From contig JAHHTS010000034.1 in the NCBI GenBank assembly GCA_020024475.1, positions 1 through 24,532 on the forward strand: DNA of 24,532 nucleotides. Reading direction: 5' to 3'. Made by a program: the position numbers and the translations under genes. Positions within the stretch are counted from its first letter, which is position 1. Each line of letters starts with the position of its first letter. Origin of the DNA: Oscillospiraceae bacterium. Its GTDB lineage: Bacteria; Bacillota; Clostridia; Oscillospirales; Ruminococcaceae. The notes beneath the pieces were generated by a model that ran no database searches, was not told where the DNA came from, and saw only the letters and a list, made by a program, of their open reading frames with translations. This document shows positions 16,828-24,532 of this stretch, one piece after another.

Positions 16828-19152
16828 CTATTTTAATACATGATATGCTTCTTTAATGGAATCTTTAAAAATAGATATACCACTTAATGTCAAGAAATAA
16901 TATGACCGTACTATAAAAACTCCCAGTTTTTCTGTAAATATCTTTGCGACATCGAAAATTGGATAAACACTTAAATACATAAAACTATCCATTCCCATAT
17001 AGTATAAAATCAAAGGGAAAAGTATAATACAACTGTTTATCATTACAGAAAACATATAACTGTTAGCTATATTTGAAATGTACAGCACAACACAACTCAT
17101 AAGATAGCAAGCCAATATTCTGGATATTATCATAAAGATAATAAGTGCAATTATCGGAATGCAGCTATCTGCTTTGTTATACTGATACAAACTCATCAGT
17201 GGAGAGAAAAGTGCCTTATATCCATACCCCTTCCCTACCTGCCAAAGTTTTGGGAACATGGACAATGTACCTACTACACACGAAAGTATAAATGATATTC
17301 TTAATTTAATTTTTACGGTATAGTTTCTACCAAGCGGGGTTGCATATATAACTTTCTTCATTCCGCTTGTTTTTTCCATTGTAAAAAATCCTGAAAACAA
17401 CAAAATAATAGAAACTGCTGAAAAAATACTACTTGCAAGTACATCTTTACCGTCATTAAGATTAAACAGTTTTTCATATCCTGTTTCATACACAAGGTGT
17501 GCAGATGGATTTTCTTTTATATAATACAGTTTATTTCTAGCCTTTGAATATGCATTATAGTCAATGCTCAATGAATAGTTAGCATTGATTATTTCTATAT
17601 ATTCTTCAAATGTAATGCTATTACATGCCAATTTATGCTGAGCATAATATATAGGAGCAAACTTTTCACTTTCCTTTATAAGGAAATCTCTACTTTCTTC
17701 ATCATACTTACCCGTGATTTCTTTCATATAATGAGCATAGAACATTTCATCTGCACCTATGTAGTTTTCGCTTGTAAAAGCTGAATATCCTTGGAATATA
17801 ATAATAACTGATAAAAGAATCGCTCCACCATTCATAACAAGGAGTTTATACCATTCCTGTTTTTCAACGGTAGTCGGATATATTTTGTCCTTTTTGAATT
17901 TACTCAGAAGGCTAAATGAATTTTTATGTACCGTCACCATTTGCATTTTTGAAAAAGCAAATAAAAACATTGATATAAATATAACAAAATATATTATACC
18001 CGAAACTGTTTCAACCAAGTTCAATTGTATCGGCTCATTGTTAAACCAATGAAGGTTTCTGTATGAACCCAAAATCTCATTTGTTTGAAGTAAGCTGATA
18101 ATATTTGCATATTTTATTACATTTAATTTATGTGTTGCAGGAATAATTGCTCTGATTAAAAAATGTACCAATGGCATACTTACAGAAAGTAAAACACCTG
18201 TCATAATGCTTTTTGCAATTGTCACACAGAATAAAATCCACAAACCTGTTACAGTAGCAGCAACCCATTTTGTAAGCATATACAAACCAAGGTACTCTAT
18301 AAGATTGACCTTTAATGTGCTGTTTATAAGTCTTGGGACTGATTGAATTGTCCTTGACAAATCACCAAGTCCATAAGTAAAATTACAATATATAAGATTT
18401 GTGCAATACAAAACTATTACAGCAACTAACAATGATATTATGAGTGCGACTGCTTTAGCTATTGCAGTATGAAGTCTGCCTCTTTGTGTACTTCTGATTA
18501 AATACAATAAACCATTATCTTTTTCTTCTCTAACCAGAGTAAATGACATTAAAATCATTATAAATATGAGAATAACATCACTTATATCAAATTCCAATGC
18601 AGTAACTATGCCTTTTTGAGGATAATAGTTAATTGGTATACCACTCATTCCTTCATAAGCCTTTGCGGTTGCTTTGATATTATTACTGGTGTAACTACCC
18701 TCTTTATTGAATATTGAAATACCCGATAACATTTCTGCATTTTCCTGTATCTCATTCAGATAATCTTCATACCCATATACTGCTGATATTTCATTATTGA
18801 TTGTTTTCAAAAATGCAAACTCTGAATTCATGCTTTTAGTATAGTTGAGATAAGTTTTATCCTTGTATACCTGACTATATTTATCGAATATTGGCTTATA
18901 TTCTCCATTCGAAAGTCTTGCAGAATCTTCAGGACTTCTTTCATACAGCCTTACAGTATAGTCTATTTTATTAACTGCATCTATTTGTTCATATAATTCA
19001 CTGACAAAACTATATTGTTCTTCTATTGTCTTGCCTGCCAAATCATTGGTCATTTGTAAATATGCGGATGTTGGGAATCGGGATGACTGACCAAAAAACC
19101 ACATTAAAAATATATTCAGAAATACAAGACCTGCAAAATATACAAGAAACAT
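16828..19152 (-). CDS. Large ABC transporter membrane protein with duplicated architecture
   Basis: This 774-residue protein has two similar halves. Each has an N-terminal helix (about 3-20; 436-455), a long extracytoplasmic segment (21-190; 456-570) and a group of about five helices. Each half has a matching cytoplasmic motif after its second helix: EEKDNGLLYLIRSTQRGR (209-226) and MEKTSGMKKVIYATPLGR (592-609). This fits ABC-2-type permeases fused in tandem. It is the last gene of its unit, 44 bases after the ATPase stop. The ATG at 19152 lacks a good ribosome site and places residue 3 directly in the membrane; a one-base lesion may have removed a short MLK-type leader. The substrate is unknown, and with its ATPase broken it may have no function now. 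Confidence 0.7.
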   Translation of the reverse strand: MFLVYFAGLVFLNIFLMWFFGQSSRFPTSAYLQMTNDLAGKTIEEQYSFVSELYEQIDAVNKIDYTVRLYERSPEDSARLSNGEYKPIFDKYSQVYKDKTYLNYTKSMNSEFAFLKTINNEISAVYGYEDYLNEIQENAEMLSGISIFNKEGSYTSNNIKATAKAYEGMSGIPINYYPQKGIVTALEFDISDVILIFIMILMSFTLVREEKDNGLLYLIRSTQRGRLHTAIAKAVALIISLLVAVIVLYCTNLIYCNFTYGLGDLSRTIQSVPRLINSTLKVNLIEYLGLYMLTKWVAATVTGLWILFCVTIAKSIMTGVLLSVSMPLVHFLIRAIIPATHKLNVIKYANIISLLQTNEILGSYRNLHWFNNEPIQLNLVETVSGIIYFVIFISMFLFAFSKMQMVTVHKNSFSLLSKFKKDKIYPTTVEKQEWYKLLVMNGGAILLSVIIIFQGYSAFTSENYIGADEMFYAHYMKEITGKYDEESRDFLIKESEKFAPIYYAQHKLACNSITFEEYIEIINANYSLSIDYNAYSKARNKLYYIKENPSAHLVYETGYEKLFNLNDGKDVLASSIFSAVSIILLFSGFFTMEKTSGMKKVIYATPLGRNYTVKIKLRISFILSCVVGTLSMFPKLWQVGKGYGYKALFSPLMSLYQYNKADSCIPIIALIIFMIISRILACYLMSCVVLYISNIANSYMFSVMINSCIILFPLILYYMGMDSFMYLSVYPIFDVAKIFTEKLGVFIVRSYYFLTLSGISIFKDSIKEAYHVLK

Positions 19153-19196
19153 TTTCTTTTAACATAGTTTATACAATTCTTGTTTTATTAGTACAA

Positions 19197-19951
19197 TCAT
19201 ACATCATCACCGAAAATATTAAGGTATACTTCTTCCAATCCTTTTCCTTTTGCATATTTATCTATGAGATTTGAAGGGGTATCAAAGTCTACTATTCTGC
19301 CATCTTTTAAAAGTATAATTTTATCTGCAACTGTTTCCACATCTGAAACCACATGTGTAGCCACAAGAACAATACTTTCCTTCGAAATATCAGAAATAAG
19401 ATTTCTCAATCTTACTCTTTCTTTTGGATCAAGCCCTGATGTAGGCTCGTCCATAATAAGTATAATTTAGGTTTTCCCATTATAGCTGCCGCCGCAAGTA
19501 ATCTTTGTTTCATGCCTCCTGAATATGCACCTAATTTCTTATTGAGCTCACCTGACAAATTAACACTCTCAGAAACACGAATAACCTCACTTTCAACAAG
19601 TGAGGTTTCGATTTTTTTAAGTGCAGCAATATATGTAAGAAATTGTTTACCAGTAAATGAATCATACAAATTTTGCTATTGAGGCATATACCCTAATATT
19701 TTTCTGTATTTTATTCCTTGTGAGCGTATAGATTTTCCATCCCATAGAACACTGCCTTTGGTTTGTTTTAACCCACCAGTAATAATATTGATAAGTGTAG
19801 ACTTACCTGCACCATTAGGTCCTAAAAGTCCATACAAACCGTTTGTAAGTTCCAAGCTGACATCATTCAATGCCAGCTTGGTTTGTTTTTCTTTGCTGAA
19901 CAATTTGGTTTTTGTCTCGTATTTTTTTGTAAGATTCTTTATCGTCAACAT
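19197..19951 (-). pseudogene. ABC transporter ATP-binding protein, broken twice
   Basis: The sequence reads as an ABC-2-type ATPase of about 250 residues: Walker A LGPNGAGKST near residue 45, the Q-loop GYMPQ, signature YSGGMKQR, then Walker B DEPTSGLDP and the switch His in VATHVVSD. An in-frame TAG at 19676-19678 follows GYMPQ where Gln is expected (CAG to TAG fits). A one-base indel near 19445-19465, between GKPKL and MDEPTSG, changes the frame. Both breaks lie before the catalytic Walker B, so no working ATPase can be made. The start at 19951 has AGGTGA upstream, 19 bases after the lipoprotein gene. Confidence 0.9.
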
Positions 19952-19970
19952 GTTCTATCACCTGACAAAC

Positions 19971-21287
19971 CTAATTTCCATACACCATACTGTAGTCTAT
20001 GTTTTCTAAATTCGGAACATTATTCCAATAATCTTCTTTTGAAATCATGGCAAACTGAGGTTTGCGTGTATCAACTGTATTTAACACATCATCCATATAA
20101 AAATCATATGAATAATAATATTCGCCATTTGTTACCATAAATTCATCTTCTGTTTCCGCAAATATTCCACAGAATGAATCCCCATTATACATATCTAAAT
20201 AAGACCATTCTTCAGTAGTAATATCGACACTCAAAAAGCGACCACTATCTTCTTCATTTTCATTAACAATTCGCAAAATAATTCTATTGTCATAGATGAC
20301 AGATGATAGCCATGAAATGTTGCATCCATTATCAATAATATCAGTTAAATCAATGTTCTTAGATGTATTATCTCGCAAATCTTTTATTTGTACTATATTA
20401 TTCTTAGAATTTATGATAACCATTTTATTATCTTTAAATGCTATTGATTTTTCTCCGGCTTTATATGAGATAATTTCTTCTGTATCGCCGGTATATGGAT
20501 TGTATTTGTATATATAATTTTCCCGGTTATCCATTTGTTCATACCAAGGCTTTTCTTTATCCGGATAAATTACTTTTTTCATTATCAGAGTATCATCATA
20601 TGCTCCTATTATATAGGTTTTTGCATCCAACTCCATAATTGTCTGTTTTTTACCATCAATCATAGACACCGATACAACATAGTTTCTTTCGGTATTTCCT
20701 TCATCTTCAATATAATACTCTATAAAATAAAGATTTTCTCCGTCTTCGACAATTCCGCTTGTATCCATAATCCATTCAGGTGCTTCAAGAGTGTATAAGA
20801 CTCTTCTGTTTTCTCCGGAATAGTCTGATATGTATATCTTGGCAAGACCATCATCACCAAGTTTTTTAATTATCAGCTCTGTTGTATTAGATAGAATAAC
20901 AAGTCCTTTTGATGTTACTATTGGAACAAATAGTCCATATGCGTTTGGAATATATGATGTGTTAGCAGGGTCATCTTCAGCCATAGTCATATCTGAACAA
21001 AGATACATTAATTTCATTGATGCAAAATCTGTATACAAGATATTAGTTGATGTAGCTTTGAGAATCTCATAACAACCATCAGCACTATAAGAATAATGAC
21101 TTCCCAACATTCCACCCTTAGGGGTTAGTAATTTAAGATTATGTTCTGTATGCAAATTAACAGTATTATCATTAATACTATCTAATTTGCTATTCACATC
21201 TTTTTCAGCTGAACATGATACTAAAAAAGCCATAAGTATCATAAGCACCAAAAATATGCTCTTTTTATACTTATTAATCAATTTCAT
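19971..21287 (-). CDS. Lipoprotein with probable beta-propeller fold
   Basis: This 438-residue protein has a basic N-terminus, one hydrophobic helix and lipobox LVSC (Cys25). Repeated blocks such as KIYISDYSGENRRVLY, ENLYFIEYY, YKYNPYTGDTEEI and DNKMVIINSKNNIVQIKDL look like TolB/WD-type propeller blades. The start at 21287 (MKLINKYKK) is chosen because the signal peptide begins there; the open frame extends 24 codons further upstream, inside the preceding gene. It overlaps that gene by 14 bases and precedes the ATPase by 19. An extracellular accessory or sensor of the transporter, or an immunity lipoprotein, is plausible. I cannot name a family. Confidence 0.72.
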   Translation of the reverse strand: MKLINKYKKSIFLVLMILMAFLVSCSAEKDVNSKLDSINDNTVNLHTEHNLKLLTPKGGMLGSHYSYSADGCYEILKATSTNILYTDFASMKLMYLCSDMTMAEDDPANTSYIPNAYGLFVPIVTSKGLVILSNTTELIIKKLGDDGLAKIYISDYSGENRRVLYTLEAPEWIMDTSGIVEDGENLYFIEYYIEDEGNTERNYVVSVSMIDGKKQTIMELDAKTYIIGAYDDTLIMKKVIYPDKEKPWYEQMDNRENYIYKYNPYTGDTEEIISYKAGEKSIAFKDNKMVIINSKNNIVQIKDLRDNTSKNIDLTDIIDNGCNISWLSSVIYDNRIILRIVNENEEDSGRFLSVDITTEEWSYLDMYNGDSFCGIFAETEDEFMVTNGEYYYSYDFYMDDVLNTVDTRKPQFAMISKEDYWNNVPNLENIDYSMVYGN

Positions 21288-21818
21288 GCACCCACTCTGT
21301 TCCATTCTCTGTCCACTGACAAAGTTTACCATTTGCATCATACACAGCAGTGTTCTCATTAGTTACTTGAACAAATCTGTTTCTATTAGCTAATTTTATT
21401 TTTCTGTCTCCACTATGTATTCCTTCAGACAAAACAACATCATCATAATAGTCTCCCTCCCAACTATACAACTGTACTTTTGGGTAGGTATAATTCCTGT
21501 CATAGTCAATAGCTAAAGATCTATCACTGTTCGCAACGATAATAAATCTACCATTGCCTACATAACCATAATCCAATGCTTGTGTAATATCACTTCTATC
21601 TTTAGTCCATGTAGTTACAGGTGTACCTTCTTTTGGAAATGAGCTTGTATACTGATTCAAAACTCTATTTGGCATACCAGCCACCGAAAAATAATGGCTA
21701 TGTCGTGTATCAAATGTTACATCTTGTTTACTTAATTTTATATTACTTCTGCATTAGCAGAAATTGAACTGGTAACCATAATTGCTAAAGCCAAAATTAA
21801 TCGCATAATTTTCTTCAT
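21274..21818 (-). pseudogene. Small secreted protein, frameshifted after the signal peptide
   Basis: ATG at 21818 has AAGGAGA 7-8 bases upstream and encodes a good signal peptide (MKKIMRLILALAIM...SANA). Three codons later the frame meets TAA. Removing one T in the run ATATAAAAT near 21738-21741 restores a frame that continues KLSKQDVTFDTRH to YFSVAGMPN and on to the stop at 21274, giving about 181 residues. The mature part has repeated short blocks (GNGRFIIVANSDRSLAIDYD, KVQLYSWEGDYYDD, NRFVQVTNENTAVYD) that recall a ricin-B-like beta-trefoil; this is a weak call. It is the first gene of the lipoprotein/ABC unit. Confidence 0.72.
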
Positions 21819-22347
21819 GATAAATTCTCCTTATTTTACTGTTGTTTTTGACTTCCTATACTTTGTTCTTAATGTGTTTTACCTGTGAAACGAATCGTTT
21901 TCCATTGGAATCATCCCCTTTACTTTTATGATAGACTTATGTATCTAAAAAGTAAATGAAATCAATCTAACTTTCATAAAAATAGTTATTCTTTATATTT
22001 GAATAATCCAAAATTTATTCAATTTAATATTATTATGTAAATTTTCAACTTCACAAGTATGTAATTTTAGCAGAACTTTATCAAAAAATAACATATATTA
22101 TGATATCGCAAGTTCCAGTAAAGTATACAAACAGTTCAAAGACTTATCATTATATTATTCTTTTATATCTTATTTATGCTATATTGCTTACTGAATGGTT
22201 TATCATAGATTGAAAAATATTCTAATCCTGATGTGCTTTCGTGAATAAGTCATTGTTATCTTGTGCATAAAATATATATTTTCAACGCCTACACCCACCC
22301 AGAAACAATCTCTAAAAGTTATTACACATTTTATTTCAACAATAAAA
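21819..22347. other. Gap of about 530 bases: upstream region of the - strand unit
   Basis: This holds the leader and bipartite box of the unit starting at 21818 (right part of the gap empty). I see no RNA gene. One + strand frame of 37 codons (22100-22213) encodes a hydrophobic peptide but lacks a ribosome site. Confidence 0.5.
21889..21913 (-). promoter_or_regulatory. Bipartite shared box, copy 1
   Basis: On the + strand this reads AACGAATC, 4 bases, TCCATTGGAATCA. Both parts recur exactly upstream of the second - strand unit at 23788-23816, with 8 bases between them. The core TCCATTGGA is itself an odd palindrome. It lies 71 bases before the secreted-protein start, where an activator or repressor site would be expected. 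The regulator is unknown. Confidence 0.6.
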
Positions 22348-22375
22348 ATGAAGAACCTTTAAAAAGGTTCTTCAT
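22348..22375 (-). terminator. Terminator of the secreted-protein/membrane-protein unit
   Basis: GAAGAACCTTT (22350-22360) pairs perfectly with AAAGGTTCTTC (22363-22373), extended by AT pairs. On the - strand it is followed by ATTTTTATT, and on the + strand by ATTTTATT, so it is probably bidirectional. It lies 40 bases after the membrane-protein stop. Confidence 0.85.
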
Positions 22376-22414
22376 ATTTTATTGTATTATTAACTTTATT
22401 GATATTATTTAAAA

Positions 22415-22918
22415 TCAATCATCTAACAGATTTAACAACTTTTTTCTATTGTCCGCTAAATCACTAATTAGCACAATAATTCCGCCAATTGTGAAATAAA
22501 TTGGCGTGTCATTGTATCTAAGGATTTTATCGTGAATCCATATCATAGTTGTATTACTCATCATTGTTCCATAGGTGAAAATAAGTATCACAAATACAAA
22601 ACAGATGCCAAGCTGGATACAATACATTCTAATAATTTTATCGATATCATATGATATTTTTAATTTGTCAATATCATCCTTATCAAGTTCAGAAGCTATT
22701 TCATGTCTAATTTTATTTGTCATAAAAGTAATACCGCCAAGTAATATAGACATTATAATAGCTCCTATGATTCCATCTCCATTCATCTTCTCCTTTGTTG
22801 TTATTAACAATAAACAACGAATCACTACAAAAATTCTTAAATACTCTAAAGGTGAAATATTTTTTGTTATTCTTGAGTGTATTTTATCTCTTTTAATATC
22901 ATTATTTTTTTCACTCAT
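22415..22918 (-). CDS. Small multi-spanning membrane protein, possible immunity protein
   Basis: This 167-residue protein has a charged N-terminal tail of about 25 residues, then four hydrophobic segments (about 27-45, 48-68, 100-122 and 138-156) and a charged C-terminal tail. The start at 22918 (MSEKNND) is chosen for AAAGG 8 bases upstream; an in-frame TTG two codons earlier is less likely. No family is recognised. It follows the large secreted protein by 47 bases in the same unit, and size, topology and position fit a bacteriocin-immunity-type partner. This is inferred from context only. It is the only undamaged gene of its unit. Confidence 0.65.
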   Translation of the reverse strand: MSEKNNDIKRDKIHSRITKNISPLEYLRIFVVIRCLLLITTKEKMNGDGIIGAIIMSILLGGITFMTNKIRHEIASELDKDDIDKLKISYDIDKIIRMYCIQLGICFVFVILIFTYGTMMSNTTMIWIHDKILRYNDTPIYFTIGGIIVLISDLADNRKKLLNLLDD

Positions 22919-22965
22919 ATTCAAAACCTTTCTTGTGTGTAAAGATTCATAAAGGAATCAAACAA

Positions 22966-23733
22966 CTAATTATAACTGTCTAGTTGATAATACACAGGTT
23001 TAGAGCCTAAAGTAGTTCCAGAAATCTTACCTGAAGTATATATTTTATAAAGATATTGTAAAGTCTGTGGGTTTTTCATAAACTCTCTATCTTTGTAAAT
23101 ATTTAAAGGAACAGATGCGAGACCTGAAGTTGCAAAAAAGTGTATTGCGTCTCCAGACATATCATCAAATATAAATGCAAGTATTTGAGGAATTGCCACC
23201 GCAATTGCTATTTTTCTGGAAAGAGCTCCAACTGTAAGGTCAGCAACCAAATTAACAGCTACAGTATCATTATGTGATAATCCTCCAAAACTTTGATATT
23301 TCCAATAACTTTGATATCCTGGAACATCTTCAAATCTATCATAATATGATGAAGCAACAGCATATGGAACAATTACATATGAAGAATATGCATTTTATAC
23401 TCCCTGTTCTTTCACTCCATCAATATAAATAGCTCCATTATTCTTATAACTGATTGTGTTTTCTTTTTCTCCTTCAGTTATAATCAAATCAACGCCATCA
23501 AGTACTTTCATGTAAGTTACATATGATATCTCTCCATAAGGTAAATACTTCATAGAAAATTTAATACCTTTATCTGTCTTTTCTGTATGTATAATCTCAT
23601 TTTTGAGAAAACCTTTACTTACCATAAAATCTGTTGCTTCTTTAAAATCTGCATCACTCGCTGCAATTGCTGGTGTGATAGAAAAATTAAAGATAAGTAC
23701 TAATCCTAAAAATAATACTGTGATTCTTTTCAT
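22966..23733 (-). pseudogene. Secreted protein of about 255 residues, split by one stop codon
   Basis: ATG 23733 (MKRITVLFLG) starts a signal peptide with likely cleavage at AIA (about residue 24). The mature part begins ASDADFKEATDFM. At codon 113 a TAA (23395-23397) interrupts the frame, which then continues open in the same phase from NAYSSYVIVPY to the stop at 22966. A change from TCA to TAA would explain it. The C-terminal part has a hydrophobic, amphipathic stretch (VGALSRKIAIAVAIPQILAF) that could insert in membranes. I do not firmly recognise a family; size, Sec signal and a membrane protein next door recall large secreted antimicrobials such as the geobacillin-26 group, an unverified idea. 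ATG 23745 is an alternative start. Confidence 0.72.
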
Positions 23734-23771
23734 TGTAATTCTCATCCATTTACTTCATTCATTACTACTAA

Positions 23772-23816
23772 AGTATAAATCTTATCGAACGAATCAAATT
23801 ATCTCCATTGGAATCA
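23772..23816 (-). promoter_or_regulatory. Bipartite shared box, copy 2, with -10 element
   Basis: On the + strand 23788-23816 reads AACGAATC, 8 bases, TCCATTGGAATCA, matching the box at 21889-21913. On the - strand TATACT (plus 23772-23777) lies 10 bases beyond the box and can serve as the -10 hexamer. The -35 position then falls inside the box and reads a poor AATTTG, the pattern of an activator-dependent promoter. The start codon of the secreted protein is about 39 bases after the -10 element. Confidence 0.6.
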
Positions 23817-23916
23817 AATTCTCTATACAATACAAATTGTTTTCAATATCATTATATAATATTTAATTACTAATTTTCTATGATTTTTCCAAATTCATCA
23901 ATTTAATAATATTATG

Positions 23917-23953
23917 TTAAATATAATTATGCAACTTGCATAATTATATTTAA
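23917..23953. repeat. 37-bp near-perfect palindrome
   Basis: Arms 23917-23934 and 23936-23953 are perfectly complementary over 18 bases around a single C. Only GC pairs at the tip (GCAA/TTGC) interrupt an AT-only stem. It lies 95 bases after the methyltransferase stop and could terminate that gene on the - strand, though the run beyond it is not clearly U-rich. Confidence 0.7.
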
Positions 23954-24047
23954 AAATTAAAGAATATAATCGTTTATGCCTGTTAGGTTTTTGTTACATT
24001 AGATTTGTTTTATTGTTTTTTTATCTCCTTTGCAGTACATTTGTGTT

Positions 24048-24530
24048 TTATTGCCAAAACACTCCATCTTGATAACCTTGAATTGTTTTATCTGTTTCAG
24101 TAATTTCCAATCTCTTTTCAGCCCAAATGCAATACTGAGCGTTTTGTTCAATTCCAATAAAATGTCTAGCAAGTTTTTTACTTGCAACAGAAGTAGTTCC
24201 AGAAGCTAAAAATGGATTAAATATAATATCACTTGGATTTGAGCTTGAAACAATCAATTGGACGAGTAATTTTTCAGGCTTTTGTGTAGAATACGCTGTA
24301 TTCTCAGACATTGACCAATACCGAATGGAAATATCATTCCATGAATTTGAAGGATATGTATCCATGAAGTTTCTGTCTTTTGTTTATCCCCAATCTTTTG
24401 CTTTACCATTTATCTTATAAAGAGCAATTACTTTCCTGCAAATTTTGACGCTATCTATGTTAAACTTGTATGATTTTGGTTTCATCGTAGCGAACCAAAT
24501 ATCCTCCATTCCATTTTTCCAGTTATTTAA
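24048..24530 (-). pseudogene. DNA methyltransferase (N6-adenine/N4-cytosine), C-terminal part, interrupted
   Basis: The frame enters from beyond the right edge (LNNWKNGMEDIWFATMKPK) and ends at 24048. It carries TQKPEKL and the AdoMet motif I region NPFLASGTTSVASKKL with GIE after it; motif I near the C-terminus indicates the beta-type order, so the catalytic (D/N/S)PP(Y/F/W) motif should be outside the window. A TAA at about 24381-24383, after KAKDWG, breaks the frame. Motif I has FLASG where FxGxG is usual. AAGGAG lies on the - strand at 24025-24030 with no open frame after it, perhaps the remains of a partner gene such as a restriction enzyme. Confidence 0.8.
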
Positions 24531-24532
24531 TG

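Noticed and set aside
20296..21393. Several + strand frames of 68-87 codons opposite the lipoprotein gene
   Set aside because: They lack ribosome sites and mirror the codon pattern of the long - strand gene.
22100..22213. 37-codon + strand frame encoding a hydrophobic peptide
   Set aside because: No ribosome site precedes it and the composition is that of random AT-rich DNA; a toxin-antitoxin-type peptide cannot be supported.
1..24532. CRISPR array, tRNA or rRNA genes, replication origin
   Set aside because: No regularly spaced repeats, tRNA-like cloverleaf, rRNA sequence or DnaA-box cluster was noticed in the window.

Overview
The window is AT-rich DNA with strong AGGAGG-type ribosome binding sites, Sec and lipoprotein signals, and a Pst operon with its own PhoP/PhoR pair. 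This fits a low-GC Firmicute, most likely a gut or oral clostridium. The IS256- and IS3-type transposase remnants look like copies I associate with Lachnospiraceae; this placement is an inference. The left 13.6 kb is intact housekeeping or colonisation DNA on the + strand. The right 11 kb is accessory DNA, almost all on the - strand, with two degraded insertion sequences and several genes each broken by one or two point lesions.

Region 1 (about 180-7140) is a seven-gene haem-acquisition operon. A promoter at 184-212 has a DtxR/IdeR-like palindrome at its expected start site, and a second copy lies 147 bp downstream. The order is: secreted NEAT-like hemophore; membrane-anchored protein of unknown function; membrane-anchored protein with a second NEAT-like domain; a homologue of the streptococcal haem protein Shp; an IsdE/HtsA-type haem-binding lipoprotein; a FecCD-type permease; and its ATPase. 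The last four genes match the Shp-HtsABC relay of Streptococcus pyogenes in order and in predicted haem-ligand residues. Haem would pass from the hemophore to the anchored NEAT protein, then Shp, then the lipoprotein, then the membrane transporter. A terminator follows at 7092-7140.

Region 2 (about 7190-13700) is the phosphate-starvation operon pstS-pstC-pstA-pstB-phoU-phoP-phoR. A hairpin after pstS probably sets the excess of the binding protein, and a strong terminator follows phoR.

Region 3 (13709-16785) holds an IS256-family element of 1447 bp with terminal repeats and an 8-bp target duplication but a ruined transposase, then an older and more eroded IS3-family element in the opposite orientation.

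Region 4 (16828-23816, - strand) comprises two adjacent transcription units. The upstream one encodes a secreted protein of about 255 residues, split by one nonsense codon, and a small multi-spanning membrane protein, closed by a terminator. The downstream one encodes a small secreted protein (frameshifted), a beta-propeller-like lipoprotein, an ABC ATPase (nonsense plus frameshift) and a 774-residue permease with an internally duplicated architecture. A bipartite box, AACGAATC-N4/8-TCCATTGGAATCA, precedes both units, so they were probably co-regulated. The whole looks like a decaying secreted-toxin or bacteriocin/immunity/export locus of a type I cannot name.

Region 5 (23817-24532) has a 37-bp near-perfect palindrome and the 3' end of a DNA methyltransferase gene that runs off the window and carries a nonsense codon.
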